Below are positions 18,251 to 28,024 of a stretch of 64,000 nt of DNA, piece by piece. Below the pieces are notes generated by a model. It saw nothing but the letters and a program-made list of their open reading frames with translations. It had not been told where the DNA came from and did not search any database. A program made the position numbers and the translations under genes. This DNA comes from Gilliamella sp. ESL0441 (GTDB lineage: Bacteria; Pseudomonadota; Gammaproteobacteria; Enterobacterales; Orbaceae), in the NCBI RefSeq assembly GCF_019469185.1, contig NZ_CP048264.1:1736001-1800000 (forward strand), read 5' to 3'. Within the stretch, counting starts at the first letter, position 1. Each line of letters starts with the position of its first letter.

Positions 18251-18286
18251 TTGACATCCTACTATTAAATGATAATAATTCTCATT
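18251..18286 (+). promoter_or_regulatory. sit operon promoter overlapped by a Fur box
   Basis: The -35 is a perfect TTGACA (18251-18256). After a 17-nt spacer comes AATAAT (18274-18279, five of six). The 19-nt sequence AATGATAATAATTCTCATT at 18268-18286 covers the -10 and differs at one position from the 7-1-7 Fur core TGATAAT-N-ATTATCA. Fur with iron, or possibly Mn, bound there would block RNA polymerase. The predicted leader to the sitA ATG is about 170 nt. Confidence 0.85.
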
Positions 18287-18456
18287 AGCGTTAAAGTTTT
18301 ACTCAACATTGTCTGATTGTTTTATCGCAGCACACTATATTTGAACTAAGTTATAAAGATTTATGATGGAAAATTATCTAATAAAAGCAAATATCATAAA
18401 ACCAATTTTCTTAATCAGATAGATACTGGTTATGCATTACACAAAAGGAGTCGTCA

Positions 18457-19380
18457 ATGAAATTAAATGTTTTAAATAACCGCAAATCATTATTAAATTT
18501 AATATTAACATCTTTAATCATTTTTATTGGCATCACTGACTCGGCTATAGCATCAGAAAAAAAATTTAAAGTTGTGACAACATTTACTGTAATTCAAGAT
18601 ATTGCACAAAATGTAGCTGGAGATGCAGCAATTGTTGAATCAATAACTAAAGTGGGGGCGGAAATTCATGAGTACGATCCCACACCTAAAGATATTACTA
18701 GAGCACTTTCAGCTGATTTGATCTTATGGAATGGATTAAATTTAGAATTGTGGTTTAAAAGATTTTTTGAAGATATCAAAAATGTACCTGCGGTTGTGGT
18801 AACTGAGGGTATCGAACCGATGCCAATTCAAGAAGGAAGTTATAAAGGTAATCCGAACCCACACGCTTGGATGTCCCCAACACTTGCCTTGACTTATATT
18901 GAAAATATTCGTGCTGCTTTTGTCAAATATGATCCTAAAAATGCGGATATATATAATAAAAATGCAGCAAGCTATATAGCAAAAATTAAAGCCCTAGATG
19001 CTCCACTACGAGAACGTTTAGCTAAAATTCCAGAATCACAACGTTGGTTAGTCACCAGTGAAGGGGCTTTTAGTTATTTGGCAAGAGATTATAATCTTAA
19101 AGAAGCGTATTTGTGGCCAATTAATGCTGAGCAACAAGGCACACCTAAACAAGTTAAAAATCTGATTGATACTGTGCGTAAAAATAACATTCCGGTTGTT
19201 TTTAGTGAAAGTACTATTTCGGATAAACCAGCTAAACAAGTAAGTAAAGAGACGGGCGCTAAGTATGGCGGTGTGTTATATGTGGACTCATTGTCAACTA
19301 AAGATGGCCCTGTTCCAAGCTATATCGATTTATTAAAAGTTACCGTTGAAACAATCGTTGAGGGGTTTGAAAAACCATGA
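18457..19380 (+). CDS. sitA: Mn/Fe ABC transporter, periplasmic binding protein (SitA/YfeA type)
   Basis: The 307-residue cluster A-I metal-binding protein has a signal peptide of about 33 residues ending near DSAIAS. The expected ligand positions are visible: His in [11 protein letters not shown], His in [10 protein letters not shown], Glu in TSEGAFSY, and Asp in YVDSLS. It delivers Mn2+ and probably Fe2+ to the membrane permeases. The ATG follows AAAGGAG. It is first of four tightly overlapping genes, with a Fur-box promoter upstream. Sequence alone cannot separate Mn from Fe specificity; the His-His-Glu-Asp set fits the SitA/YfeA/MntC branch rather than zinc ZnuA, which has a His-rich loop. 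Confidence 0.93.
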   Translation: MKLNVLNNRKSLLNLILTSLIIFIGITDSAIASEKKFKVVTTFTVIQDIAQNVAGDAAIVESITKVGAEIHEYDPTPKDITRALSADLILWNGLNLELWFKRFFEDIKNVPAVVVTEGIEPMPIQEGSYKGNPNPHAWMSPTLALTYIENIRAAFVKYDPKNADIYNKNAASYIAKIKALDAPLRERLAKIPESQRWLVTSEGAFSYLARDYNLKEAYLWPINAEQQGTPKQVKNLIDTVRKNNIPVVFSESTISDKPAKQVSKETGAKYGGVLYVDSLSTKDGPVPSYIDLLKVTVETIVEGFEKP

Positions 19381-20288
19381 GTCAAATTTGTTTAGACATT
19401 AATGATATAACCGTAACTTATAATAACGGTCATACAGCCATACATAATGCAAGCTTTATTTTAGGTGGTGGAACAATATGTGCGCTTGTTGGAGTCAACG
19501 GTAGTGGTAAATCTACCTTATTCAAAAGCATTATGGGAATGGTAAAACCTACCAAAGGTAAGGTTTTATTCAATAATATGCCTATCAAACAAGCATTGAA
19601 GAAAAATATTATTGCTTATGTACCACAAACAGAAGAAGTTGATTGGGATTTTCCTGTGTTAGTCTCTGATGTGGTGATGATGGGACGTTATGGACATATG
19701 TCTTTTTTACGTATCCCAAGTAAAGAAGATAAAAAACAAGTTGATATTGCGCTACAGCGTGTCGATATGCTTGAGTACAAAAATCGACAAATCGGTGAGC
19801 TTTCTGGAGGTCAAAAAAAGCGAGTATTTTTAGCCCGAGCTTTAGCACAACAAGGAAAAGTCCTTCTATTAGATGAACCTTTTACTGGAGTCGATGTAAA
19901 AACAGAAAATGCAATTATTGATCTTCTTAAATCACTTCGTGAAGATGGGCATCTTATCTTGGTTTCAACACATAACTTAGGAAGTGTACCTGATTTTTGT
20001 GATCAAGTGGTGCTTATCAACCAAACTGTTTTAGCTTTTGGTCCTACAGAAACTACTTTTACGCCACAAAATCTAATGAAGACTTTTGGCGGAGCACTTC
20101 GATACTTGAGCTTATCGGGTGAACAACTGCATGAAGACGAGGACCCACGCAAAGTATCCATTTTAACCGATGATGAAAGAGCAGCTATTTTTTATGGTGA
20201 GAGTGGTGATGATGCCCTTCATCAAAATTTACTGGTTGATCATCATACCTGTAACCAAAAGGACAGCAATAATGGAAATCTTACTTGA
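19377..20288 (+). CDS. sitB: Mn/Fe ABC transporter ATPase (SitB/YfeB type)
   Basis: The 303-residue ABC ATPase has Walker [10 protein letters not shown], signature LSGGQKKR, Walker [11 protein letters not shown] and the H-loop in VSTHNLG. The C-terminal tail of about 40 residues with an acidic LHEDEDP region is typical of the SitB/YfeB group. It powers import through the two permeases encoded next. It overlaps sitA by 4 bp (ATGA) and sitC by 17 bp. Nothing is missing. Confidence 0.95.
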   Translation: MSQICLDINDITVTYNNGHTAIHNASFILGGGTICALVGVNGSGKSTLFKSIMGMVKPTKGKVLFNNMPIKQALKKNIIAYVPQTEEVDWDFPVLVSDVVMMGRYGHMSFLRIPSKEDKKQVDIALQRVDMLEYKNRQIGELSGGQKKRVFLARALAQQGKVLLLDEPFTGVDVKTENAIIDLLKSLREDGHLILVSTHNLGSVPDFCDQVVLINQTVLAFGPTETTFTPQNLMKTFGGALRYLSLSGEQLHEDEDPRKVSILTDDERAAIFYGESGDDALHQNLLVDHHTCNQKDSNNGNLT

Positions 20289-21138
20289 GCCCTTCGCTTA
20301 CAACTTTATGTTTAAAGCTATTTGGGTTAGTAGCATTGTTGGTGCTGCATGTGCTTTTTTATCTGCTTTTTTGATGTTAAAAGGTTGGTCATTAATGGGG
20401 GATGCGCTATCACATTCTGTTGTACCTGGAGTGGCAGGTGCTTATGCGCTTGGGCTTCCCTACTCTATCGGCGCTTTTTTTACCGGTTTACTTGCTGCAC
20501 TATCAATTACTTTAGTTCGTGCCATTACTCGATTAAAAGAAGATGCAATAATTGGTTTTATTTTTTCCACATTTTTTGCTATTGGATTATTAATCATTTC
20601 ATTAAATCCAACATCAGTTAATGCTCAAACAATTATATTTGGTAATATACTGGGAATTGATGATAGTGATATGTGGCAAGTTCAAATAATTATATTAGTT
20701 TCTTTTACTTTACTCTTTCTTTTCTGGAAAGATTTATTGGTTGTTTTTTTTGATGAAACCCATGCCAGATCAATTGGCTTAAAACCACTTCAATTAAAAA
20801 TCCTATTTTTTACTATTTTAAGCGCGTGTACTGTTGCTGCATTACAAACAGTAGGAGCCATTTTAGTTATTGCGATGGTTGTTACTCCGGGTGCAACCGC
20901 CTATTTATTAACAAATCGATTTTCTCATTTACTTATTATTGCTGTAATAATTGGTACATTAACTAGTGCTATTGGCGCTTGGTTTAGTTACTTTCTTAAT
21001 GGCGAAACAGGTGGTGTGATAGTCACTTTGCAAACTTTAATTTTTATTATGGTTTTTCTTTTTGCTCCTCAGCAAGGCTTAGTTGCTAATCGTCTTAGAG
21101 TCAGAAAAAATCGATTAATAGGGAGAACACAATCATGA
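20272..21138 (+). CDS. sitC: Mn/Fe ABC transporter permease 1 (SitC/YfeC type)
   Basis: The 288-residue ABC-3 family permease has about eight membrane helices. Segment [21 protein letters not shown] and the later [20 protein letters not shown] are family hallmarks. An in-frame ATG at 20170 would add 34 residues inside sitB. The ATG at 20272 has AAAGGA upstream and gives the conserved start, so it is preferred. The gene is paralogous to sitD, which follows with a 4-bp overlap. Confidence 0.94.
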   Translation: MEILLEPFAYNFMFKAIWVSSIVGAACAFLSAFLMLKGWSLMGDALSHSVVPGVAGAYALGLPYSIGAFFTGLLAALSITLVRAITRLKEDAIIGFIFSTFFAIGLLIISLNPTSVNAQTIIFGNILGIDDSDMWQVQIIILVSFTLLFLFWKDLLVVFFDETHARSIGLKPLQLKILFFTILSACTVAALQTVGAILVIAMVVTPGATAYLLTNRFSHLLIIAVIIGTLTSAIGAWFSYFLNGETGGVIVTLQTLIFIMVFLFAPQQGLVANRLRVRKNRLIGRTQS

Positions 21139-21986
21139 TGGCTTTATGGGATTATATTTGCTACCCATTTACGTTACCTCATATGCAAAGAGCTATAATA
21201 GCTGCGCTGGCTACCGGTATTGTCTGTGCATTACTTTCTTGCTTTTTAGTATTAAAAGGTTGGTCATTAATGGGGGATGCGATTTCACATGCAGTTTTAC
21301 CGGGTATTGTAATAGCTTTTTTGATGGGAATTCCTATTATCATTGGTGCATTCGTTTCGGGATTGCTTTGTTCAATTACAACAGGCTATATCAAAGAGAA
21401 TAGTCGCATTAAAGAAGATACCGTAATGGGTATTGTATTTTCAGGAATGTTTGCTTTCGGTTTAGTTCTATTTTCCAAAGTTGATACATCACAACATTTA
21501 AATCATATATTATTCGGTAGTGTATTAGGTACCAGCTATAATGAATTAAAACAAATTTTATTAATCGCTATCATTGTTTCATTAATTATAATAATTAAAC
21601 GGCGGGATCTGATGTTATATTGTTTTGATCCTATACAAGCAAAAGTGGTAGGATTACCAGTCAAACTTTTACATTACGGATTGTTAAGTATTCTAGCATT
21701 AACTATCGTTGGCTCACTTAAAGCTGCTGGTGTTATTTTAGTTATCGCTATGTTAATTGCACCGGGTATTACTGCTTTTTTATTATGCAAACGCTTTGAA
21801 TGGATGTTAGTTATTGCTGTTATTGTTTCCGCTTTTTCTACGGTTTTAGGAACATTTATTAGTTATTATCTTGATGCTTCCACCAGTGCCTGCATCGTCA
21901 TTTTACAAGCCATTATTTTTATATTAGCTCAAATTTATCGATTCACAGAAAACAGAATCGCAATGAAAGTGAAATTATCGCAATAG
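21135..21986 (+). CDS. sitD: Mn/Fe ABC transporter permease 2 (SitD/YfeD type)
   Basis: The 283-residue ABC-3 permease has the same core as sitC ([40 protein letters not shown]), so the pair arose by duplication. The two permeases form the heterodimeric channel. ATG overlaps the sitC stop and is followed directly by a second ATG; GGGAG lies 9 nt upstream. It is the last gene of the operon, ending at a strong hairpin terminator. Confidence 0.94.
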   Translation: MMALWDYICYPFTLPHMQRAIIAALATGIVCALLSCFLVLKGWSLMGDAISHAVLPGIVIAFLMGIPIIIGAFVSGLLCSITTGYIKENSRIKEDTVMGIVFSGMFAFGLVLFSKVDTSQHLNHILFGSVLGTSYNELKQILLIAIIVSLIIIIKRRDLMLYCFDPIQAKVVGLPVKLLHYGLLSILALTIVGSLKAAGVILVIAMLIAPGITAFLLCKRFEWMLVIAVIVSAFSTVLGTFISYYLDASTSACIVILQAIIFILAQIYRFTENRIAMKVKLSQ

Positions 21987-22025
21987 TGTAATTGTCAAAT
22001 TGAAACAATTACACTATGACTTTTT
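21984..22025 (+). terminator. sit operon terminator
   Basis: A perfect 12-bp stem (21984-21995 with 22005-22016) with a 9-nt loop is followed on the plus strand by a CTTTTT tract. The first stem base sits at the sitD stop codon. The minus strand has no U-tract, so it serves the plus-strand operon. Confidence 0.85.
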
Positions 22026-22041
22026 AAAATTAATAAACAGA

Positions 22042-23475
22042 TTATTCATCATCCATATATTTACTGGAATCAGCATAATTATCGAAGCGTGAAAATTGAC
22101 CTTGGAATTTTAATCTAACTTTACCTATTGGGCCATTACGCTGTTTACCTAAAATAATTTCAGCAATGCCTTTATGTTCAGACGCTTCGTTATATACTTC
22201 ATCACGATATATAAACATAATTACGTCGGCATCTTGTTCAATGGAGCCAGATTCACGTAAATCCGAGTTAACCGGTCGTTTATCAGCTCGCTGTTCTAGA
22301 CTACGATTAAGCTGTGATAGCGCAACAACGGGGATTTGTAATTCTTTAGCTAACGCCTTCAATGAACGTGAAATTTCAGCAATTTCTAAGGTTCTGTTTT
22401 CAGACATATTAGGGACACGCATCAACTGTAAATAATCGACCATAATCATGCTCAAACCTTTATGTTCACGATATATGCGTCGCGCTCTTGATCGCAACTC
22501 CATTGGCGTTAAGCCTGATGAATCATCAATATATATATTTTTCTTTTCAAGTAGTAACCCCATCGTACTTGAAATACGAGCCCAATCATCATCTTTTAAT
22601 TGCCCTGTTCTAATCCGTGTTTGATCTACACGAGACAAAGAGGCAAGCATCCGCATCATAATTTGCTCTGAAGGCATCTCTAAGCTAAATATCAATACTG
22701 GCTTTTCTTGCATCATTGCAGCATTTTCACACAGGTTCATAGCGAAAGTTGTTTTTCCCATAGATGGACGTGCAGCAATAATGATAAGATCGGAGCGTTG
22801 TAATCCAGCCGTTTTTTTATCTAAATCAAGAAAACCGGTAGAAACACCTGTCACGCCATCATGTGGACGCTGGAAAAGCTCCTCAATTTTTGCAACGGTT
22901 GCTTCTAATACTTCTGTTATGCTTTTAGGACCTTCTCCTTGTTTAGTTCGACTCTCCGCTATCTGAAATATTTTACTCTCAGCTAAATCTAAAATTTCAG
23001 TACTATCTCGCCCTTCTGTAGAATAACAGTTATCCGCAATTTCATTTGATGCGCTAATTAGTTCACGTAAAATCGCTTGCTGACGAATGATATCACTATA
23101 TGCCACGACATTAATCGCACTTGGGGTGTTTTTGGATAATTCAGCTAAATAAGCAAATCCCCCTACGTCGGCAAGCAGATCTTTACTTTCTAAACTTTCT
23201 GAAAGTGTTATTAAATCTATAGGTGTTCCTTTACCGACTAAAATATGCATCTCAGCAAAAATGAGCTGATGATGGCGTGAATAAAAATCACGCTCAGTTA
23301 TCATTTCAGCAACAACATCCCAACGCTGATTATCAAGCATTAAACTACCGAGCACCGCTTGCTCAGCCTCTATTGAATGGGGTGGCAACTTCAAACTATG
23401 TAGTTTGGAGTTTTTCGCATTTTGATTATTACCTTCTTTATTGGTAATGATTTCATCAGTATTCATTAGATTCAT
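22042..23475 (-). CDS. dnaB: Replicative DNA helicase DnaB
   Basis: The 477-residue protein has the primase-binding N-domain (LPPHSIEAEQAVLGSLMLDN), a linker, and a RecA-like domain with Walker A ARPSMGKTTFA, Walker B MIMVDYLQLM, and the LSQLNRSLE and DLRESGSIEQDADVI motifs. It unwinds DNA ahead of the fork as a hexamer. A short poorly conserved N-terminal extension precedes the domain; ATG at 23475 and at 23466 are both possible starts. It is convergent with the sit operon and 35 bp after truA. No intein is present in the P-loop region. Confidence 0.97.
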   Translation of the reverse strand: MNLMNTDEIITNKEGNNQNAKNSKLHSLKLPPHSIEAEQAVLGSLMLDNQRWDVVAEMITERDFYSRHHQLIFAEMHILVGKGTPIDLITLSESLESKDLLADVGGFAYLAELSKNTPSAINVVAYSDIIRQQAILRELISASNEIADNCYSTEGRDSTEILDLAESKIFQIAESRTKQGEGPKSITEVLEATVAKIEELFQRPHDGVTGVSTGFLDLDKKTAGLQRSDLIIIAARPSMGKTTFAMNLCENAAMMQEKPVLIFSLEMPSEQIMMRMLASLSRVDQTRIRTGQLKDDDWARISSTMGLLLEKKNIYIDDSSGLTPMELRSRARRIYREHKGLSMIMVDYLQLMRVPNMSENRTLEIAEISRSLKALAKELQIPVVALSQLNRSLEQRADKRPVNSDLRESGSIEQDADVIMFIYRDEVYNEASEHKGIAEIILGKQRNGPIGKVRLKFQGQFSRFDNYADSSKYMDDE

Positions 23476-23510
23476 CTTTGTTAATTTAATTCGTATTTAA
23501 ACCTTTTTAT

Positions 23511-24302
23511 TTAGCCTAAAAATAAGGGACCTAATCTAAGATTTGGTATTTGATATTCTACTGGATAATCCACTTGAACTAAATATAAACCATCAGGTTT
23601 TGCTGTTGCTGCCGCTTGCGTTCTATCTTTCATATGCAAAAGCTCATCAATCCATTCAGGTTTTTTATTACCACAACCAACTTCAATTAAACTTCCAACA
23701 ATATTACGTACCATATGATGGACAAAAGCATTAGCTTTAATATCGACAATCACATATTCGCCTTGTCTGGTCACATTAATATGATGAATGTTTCGCCAAG
23801 GGGTTAATGATTGGCACTGTGCAGCCCGAAATGATGAAAAATCATTTTCACCTAATAAATATTGAGCTGCCTGATGCATTAAAGCTTCATCCAAGGGTAA
23901 ATAATAATGTGATACCCCATTGGCTAAAATAGCAGGTCGATAACGATGATTATAAATAATATAACGATAACGTCGAGCCGTTGCACTAAATCTTGCATGA
24001 AAGCTTTCTGAAACAGATTGAGACCATCTTACTGCTATATTTGCAGGTAAATGAGAGTTAACGCCCATTGTCCAAGCACTCTGAGATCGCTCAACTTTAG
24101 TTTCGAAATGAATAACTTGCCCGGTTGCATGAACGCCGGCATCTGTTCGACCGGCACAGAAAATAGCTATCGGCTCATCTGCGATGATTGATAAGGCGTT
24201 CTCTAACCTTTCTTGGATCGAATCAACCGATGATTGACGTTGCCAGCCAAAATAGCCACTTCCATCATATTCAATTCCTAAAGCAACTTTAGAGATAGTC
24301 AT
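23511..24302 (-). CDS. truA: tRNA pseudouridine(38-40) synthase TruA
   Basis: The 263-residue enzyme converts U38, U39 and U40 of the anticodon stem to pseudouridine. It has [14 protein letters not shown] near the N-terminus, the catalytic Asp in [15 protein letters not shown], and [13 protein letters not shown] towards the end. It overlaps the end of usg by 14 bp, the usg-truA arrangement known from E. coli. Length is standard. Confidence 0.97.
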   Translation of the reverse strand: MTISKVALGIEYDGSGYFGWQRQSSVDSIQERLENALSIIADEPIAIFCAGRTDAGVHATGQVIHFETKVERSQSAWTMGVNSHLPANIAVRWSQSVSESFHARFSATARRYRYIIYNHRYRPAILANGVSHYYLPLDEALMHQAAQYLLGENDFSSFRAAQCQSLTPWRNIHHINVTRQGEYVIVDIKANAFVHHMVRNIVGSLIEVGCGNKKPEWIDELLHMKDRTQAAATAKPDGLYLVQVDYPVEYQIPNLRLGPLFLG

Positions 24303-25293
24303 TGATGAGGATCTCTAGTGTCTCTACTAACATTAATCCACCTAAATATCGGATATTATCAGCAACAGACCAGAATTGAATTTGTTCATAATGACCATAA
24401 CTGTGTCTTAAATTAGATAGTTTAATTGTCAAATTAGTCTCTGATTCTGTATTAACTTCGGTAACTGGAGTGGGTAGATCATCTTCTTGAACTTCTACGC
24501 CAAACTCACTAAAACGCCCTACATCTAGTTCAATAGGTAAACTGCTAGACACATTCACAGATTGAGCTAAGCCATAAAATACTGGAACAATTATCGATTC
24601 TGTAGAGATAGGTAATTGATAATTGTTTATAACCTTACGAATTTGATTTATCTGTGATTTTTCACCAAATGTCACATCATCAAGTTCATGCGATATGGGC
24701 AACAAATTAAACGCAAGTTGTTTATCGAATAATGCATTTTCAACAGGCATTCCATTTAATAAGCGTGCACTCTGACCGGCTAATTCATCCACTCCAGGCT
24801 TCCCATACAGAGAAGAAGGAATAAAACTCGTCATATGTAAATTAGTCAGTAACGCAATGTCTGTCAATGAAGCTACACAACGCAATAACTGTGCAACTGG
24901 GGCAGTTGCAACTGCAATAATATTCTCATTACGATATTCAGTTAATACATTATTATTTACTTGTGGAACGATGAGTGGAATATGATCCTGATCGGCAAAA
25001 TAACCACTAGCATCAATCACTATACAACCAGACTGTGCAGCAAGTTGTGCATATTTTTCGCTAATTTTTGCACCTGCTACAAAAAAAGCAAAATGGCATT
25101 GACTCCAATCCATTTTTGAAGATTCAATTACAGTTAAATTTTTACCGGCAAAACGAACTATTTCACCTTCACTATTATCACTACCTACCAGATAAAGATG
25201 TTCAATTTCAATCGTTCGATGTTGCAATAAATCAACTAGTGCAGAACCAACCTGCCCAGTTGCACCCACAATGGCAATATTCCATGCTGACAT
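24289..25293 (-). CDS. usg: USG-1 protein, aspartate-semialdehyde dehydrogenase homologue lacking the active-site Cys
   Basis: The 334-residue member of the ASADH fold has the N-terminal NAD(P)-binding [17 protein letters not shown] and a C-terminus [17 protein letters not shown] that matches remembered E. coli USG-1. The region that holds the catalytic Cys in true Asd enzymes (NCTT or NCST type) reads [11 protein letters not shown] here, so dehydrogenase activity is not expected. Role unknown. A TTG at 25305 would add four residues, but ATG at 25293 gives the conserved start. It is co-transcribed with truA. Confidence 0.9.
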   Translation of the reverse strand: MSAWNIAIVGATGQVGSALVDLLQHRTIEIEHLYLVGSDNSEGEIVRFAGKNLTVIESSKMDWSQCHFAFFVAGAKISEKYAQLAAQSGCIVIDASGYFADQDHIPLIVPQVNNNVLTEYRNENIIAVATAPVAQLLRCVASLTDIALLTNLHMTSFIPSSLYGKPGVDELAGQSARLLNGMPVENALFDKQLAFNLLPISHELDDVTFGEKSQINQIRKVINNYQLPISTESIIVPVFYGLAQSVNVSSSLPIELDVGRFSEFGVEVQEDDLPTPVTEVNTESETNLTIKLSNLRHSYGHYEQIQFWSVADNIRYLGGLMLVETLEILINDYL

Positions 25294-25469
25294 ATATAAA
25301 CCCAATCAGATAAAAGTTAATGATGATTATATCACTTTATTAATAAAAGTAGCCGAAAAAGAGAGTGATTATTTTTGGAAGATAGATCGATAAATCTATT
25401 TTTGTTGAGTTACAAAATCATTGATAAGCATTAGAGTAATTCATAGATAACTTTTTTGACACTATTAAC

Positions 25470-26519
25470 ATGAAGAAAATAACATTAACGACCATTGCAA
25501 AACAAGCTAATGTATCAATTGCTACGGTTTCCAGAGTCTTAAATACACCAAATTTAACTTCTCCTGAAACTCAATCTCGTGTTTATCAAACTATTGAAAA
25601 ATTGAACATTGATACTTCTACATATCTTAAACCCATTCATACCATCCCCGAAAATAAAAAAATATTAATTATCGATAATCAGTTTTTCTCTAGGAGTTTA
25701 ATTAATTTAGGGGTAGAAAACAGGTTAAAACAAAATGGTTATAAATTTTTCTATTTACGTTTCCCTTATGATGATAAAAATGATATTCATCATTTAATCA
25801 GATATGTTACACAAAACCTTTTCGATGGCATTATTATCATCAATGATGCCGCTTATTTAAGTAATCTTGTGCAGTATAAAACGACATTACCGCCAATGAT
25901 ATTAGTTAACCATTTTTCACTTGATTTTACATGTTTCTATTTCGATCATTTAACAATAGCCTTTAATATTACTCAATATTTAGTTCATCAGTCACATAAA
26001 AAAATCGCAGTTATTTTAAATGATAGCAATAAAATCAGTTCGTCACTCTTTTTACAAGGTTACCAGCAAGCTCTGCTAAGAGCTAATATTGAATTTGATC
26101 CTAATTATCTTATTCATCATTGCTTTAGTTACGAACAGGGTCGTTCAGCAATTAAAAAATTAATTGAAAGCAATAAACCACCTACCGCTATAATTTGTAC
26201 TGATAATATTCATTTAAATTATACGGATGAACAATTTTATGAACTGAAAGATTTTCAACAACCTTTTGCTCCGGTTATGGGGATATTAGATCAAGTGAAT
26301 GAAAGTAAAAAACAATTAACTACTCCTTTCACTATCACTTATATTAATCATTCCAAAGATCGTCTATATAATGAGTTGGATAAACTTAGTCGAATTTATA
26401 AACCTTTATATAAGATGGGACAGGAAGCAGCCAGTTTACTTTGTGATATTCTTAAACATAATAGTCCTTCATCGTTGCAATATCATCTTGTAGAAACCGA
26501 ATCCATTTTTATTAATTAA
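25470..26519 (+). CDS. LacI-family transcriptional regulator, target unknown
   Basis: The 349-residue protein has a LacI-type helix-turn-helix at 1-50 (TLTTIAKQANVSIATVSRVLN) and hinge helix, then a periplasmic-binding-protein-like effector domain. Conserved points include VENRLKQNGYKFFYL, FDGIIIIND, QYLVHQSHKKIAVIL and FLQGYQQALLRANI. The C-terminal segment YKMGQEAASLLCDIL resembles the CytR/PurR group. It stands alone on the plus strand between two minus-strand operons, with no sugar or nucleoside genes beside it, so its regulon cannot be read from context. The effector domain looks divergent. Confidence 0.9.
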   Translation: MKKITLTTIAKQANVSIATVSRVLNTPNLTSPETQSRVYQTIEKLNIDTSTYLKPIHTIPENKKILIIDNQFFSRSLINLGVENRLKQNGYKFFYLRFPYDDKNDIHHLIRYVTQNLFDGIIIINDAAYLSNLVQYKTTLPPMILVNHFSLDFTCFYFDHLTIAFNITQYLVHQSHKKIAVILNDSNKISSSLFLQGYQQALLRANIEFDPNYLIHHCFSYEQGRSAIKKLIESNKPPTAIICTDNIHLNYTDEQFYELKDFQQPFAPVMGILDQVNESKKQLTTPFTITYINHSKDRLYNELDKLSRIYKPLYKMGQEAASLLCDILKHNSPSSLQYHLVETESIFIN

Positions 26520-26588
26520 TGCTAGTTGAAATATAATATTGAATAACATTGATAATATTACAGCACCAATTTTTATGCCCGCTTAATT

Positions 26589-27503
26589 TTATAATGATAT
26601 CAGACGTTTAGGAGATAACTTATTGTTTGTTTGAATGCCAGCTCCGATAAATCGTTGATCTTGATAAATTCTCACCAAATTTTCTTTAGTTGAAACATTA
26701 ACCTCATTAATGGTTGAATCTATTTCAATCGTCCGACCTAACAAAATATTTTTGCCTTGTTGCTCAGAAAGTATTACTTTTGGATATTCATTCATTGGGC
26801 TATCAACTGGCATTAGTAACTCATCTTTATCGGCTAGGTTTTGTAAAGCATCTAATGTGACCATTTTTTTGATTGGATAATTAGAAACCTGCAATCGTCT
26901 TAAATATATGACATGTGCACCACACCCCAGTAGTTCACCTAAATCATCAATAATCGTTCGAATATAAGTTCCTTTAGAGCAATGTATTTCCAATGTTAAT
27001 TCATGATTAGTAACATCGAACTGAATGAATTGATTTTCATAAACGGTAATGGGTCTCGCTTCTCGTTCAATGACAATGCCTTGACGGGCATATTCATATA
27101 GTGGTTTACCTTGGTGCTTTAATGCCGAAAACATGGTTGGCACTTGTAAAATATCCCCACGAAAATGCGTTAATGCTTCATCAATTTGTGATTGAGTAAT
27201 ATTGACTGGTTTAGAACAGATGATTTGACCATCTGCATCTGAAGTATCTGTTCGCTCACCTAGCTTAGCAATGACTTGATAACGTTTATCTGAATCTAAC
27301 AAATATTGAGAAAACTTGGTCGCTTCACCAAAACAAATAGGTAACATGCCGGTGGCTAAAGGATCAAGAGCGCCTGTGTGCCCCGCTTTTTTCGCATTAA
27401 AAAGCCATTTAACTTTTTGTAATGCATCATTGGATGTCATGCCTTGTGGCTTATCTAACAATAAAACGCCGTGAAGATCACGGCGAGTTTTTTTTATATT
27501 CAT
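26589..27503 (-). CDS. truB: tRNA pseudouridine(55) synthase TruB
   Basis: The 304-residue enzyme modifies U55 in the T-loop. Motifs: [24 protein letters not shown], catalytic Asp in [24 protein letters not shown], then [17 protein letters not shown]-like C-terminal domain covers the last 70 residues. It is the last gene of the rimP-nusA-infB-rbfA-truB operon; rpsO and pnp, which follow in E. coli, are absent here. Length is standard. Confidence 0.97.
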   Translation of the reverse strand: MNIKKTRRDLHGVLLLDKPQGMTSNDALQKVKWLFNAKKAGHTGALDPLATGMLPICFGEATKFSQYLLDSDKRYQVIAKLGERTDTSDADGQIICSKPVNITQSQIDEALTHFRGDILQVPTMFSALKHQGKPLYEYARQGIVIEREARPITVYENQFIQFDVTNHELTLEIHCSKGTYIRTIIDDLGELLGCGAHVIYLRRLQVSNYPIKKMVTLDALQNLADKDELLMPVDSPMNEYPKVILSEQQGKNILLGRTIEIDSTINEVNVSTKENLVRIYQDQRFIGAGIQTNNKLSPKRLISL

Positions 27504-27577
27504 GATGTCAACTTTGTACTAACGTGTAATGTAATTGTAACCAACTTCTTTTTTTGAAGTTTTATTGCCCAATAAAA

Positions 27578-27955
27578 TTAATCTTTATGACGTTCGTTAT
27601 CCTGTTTGATAACATCAGAGACCAAACTAGACATTTGCATTCCTTTAACCAATGATTCATCATAAAAGAACTTGATTTCTGGAATAATGCGTAATCGCAT
27701 AGCTTTGCCAATTAAAGTACGAATGTATCCTTTCGCATCATTGAGTACGGTTAGACCCTGCTCAATAACTTGTGGATCATCGTCGTTTAAAAATGTCACA
27801 AATACTTTAGCGTAAGATAGATCACGTGAAATATCTACCCCCGAAACAGTAACCATGCCTAGACGTGGATCTTTGATTTCTCGTTGTAATATGACTGCAA
27901 TTTCTTTTTGCAATTCATGTCCAACTCGAGATGAGCGATTAAATGCTTTTGCCAT
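27578..27955 (-). CDS. rbfA: 30S ribosome-binding factor RbfA
   Basis: The 125-residue KH-like factor acts in 16S rRNA 5'-end maturation and cold adaptation. It begins [32 protein letters not shown] and contains [12 protein letters not shown] and [18 protein letters not shown] start ten codons upstream is possible in frame, but the ATG at 27955 has AAGGAAAA upstream and gives the family N-terminus. It lies between infB and truB, with a stem-loop upstream. Confidence 0.96.
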   Translation of the reverse strand: MAKAFNRSSRVGHELQKEIAVILQREIKDPRLGMVTVSGVDISRDLSYAKVFVTFLNDDDPQVIEQGLTVLNDAKGYIRTLIGKAMRLRIIPEIKFFYDESLVKGMQMSSLVSDVIKQDNERHKD

Positions 27956-27977
27956 ATCTATTTTCCTTAAAATATGA

Positions 27978-28003
27978 ATAAGCAAGGTATAAACCTTGCT
28001 TAT
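27978..28003 (-). other. Stem-loop between infB and rbfA
   Basis: A perfect 11-bp inverted repeat (27978-27988 with 27993-28003) has a 4-nt loop and lies between the infB stop and the rbfA ribosome site. There is no U-tract, so it is more likely an RNA-processing or stability element than a terminator. Confidence 0.6.
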
Positions 28004-28024
28004 AACATGGTTGTATTATCAATC

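Noticed and set aside
18363..18422. 19-codon ORF in the sitA leader
   Set aside because: No clear ribosome site (only AAAGA), A/T-rich by chance, and no regulatory residue pattern.
20272..21986. sitC and sitD considered as a recent tandem duplication or assembly artefact
   Set aside because: They share motifs but differ throughout; paired permeases are the normal SitC/SitD layout.
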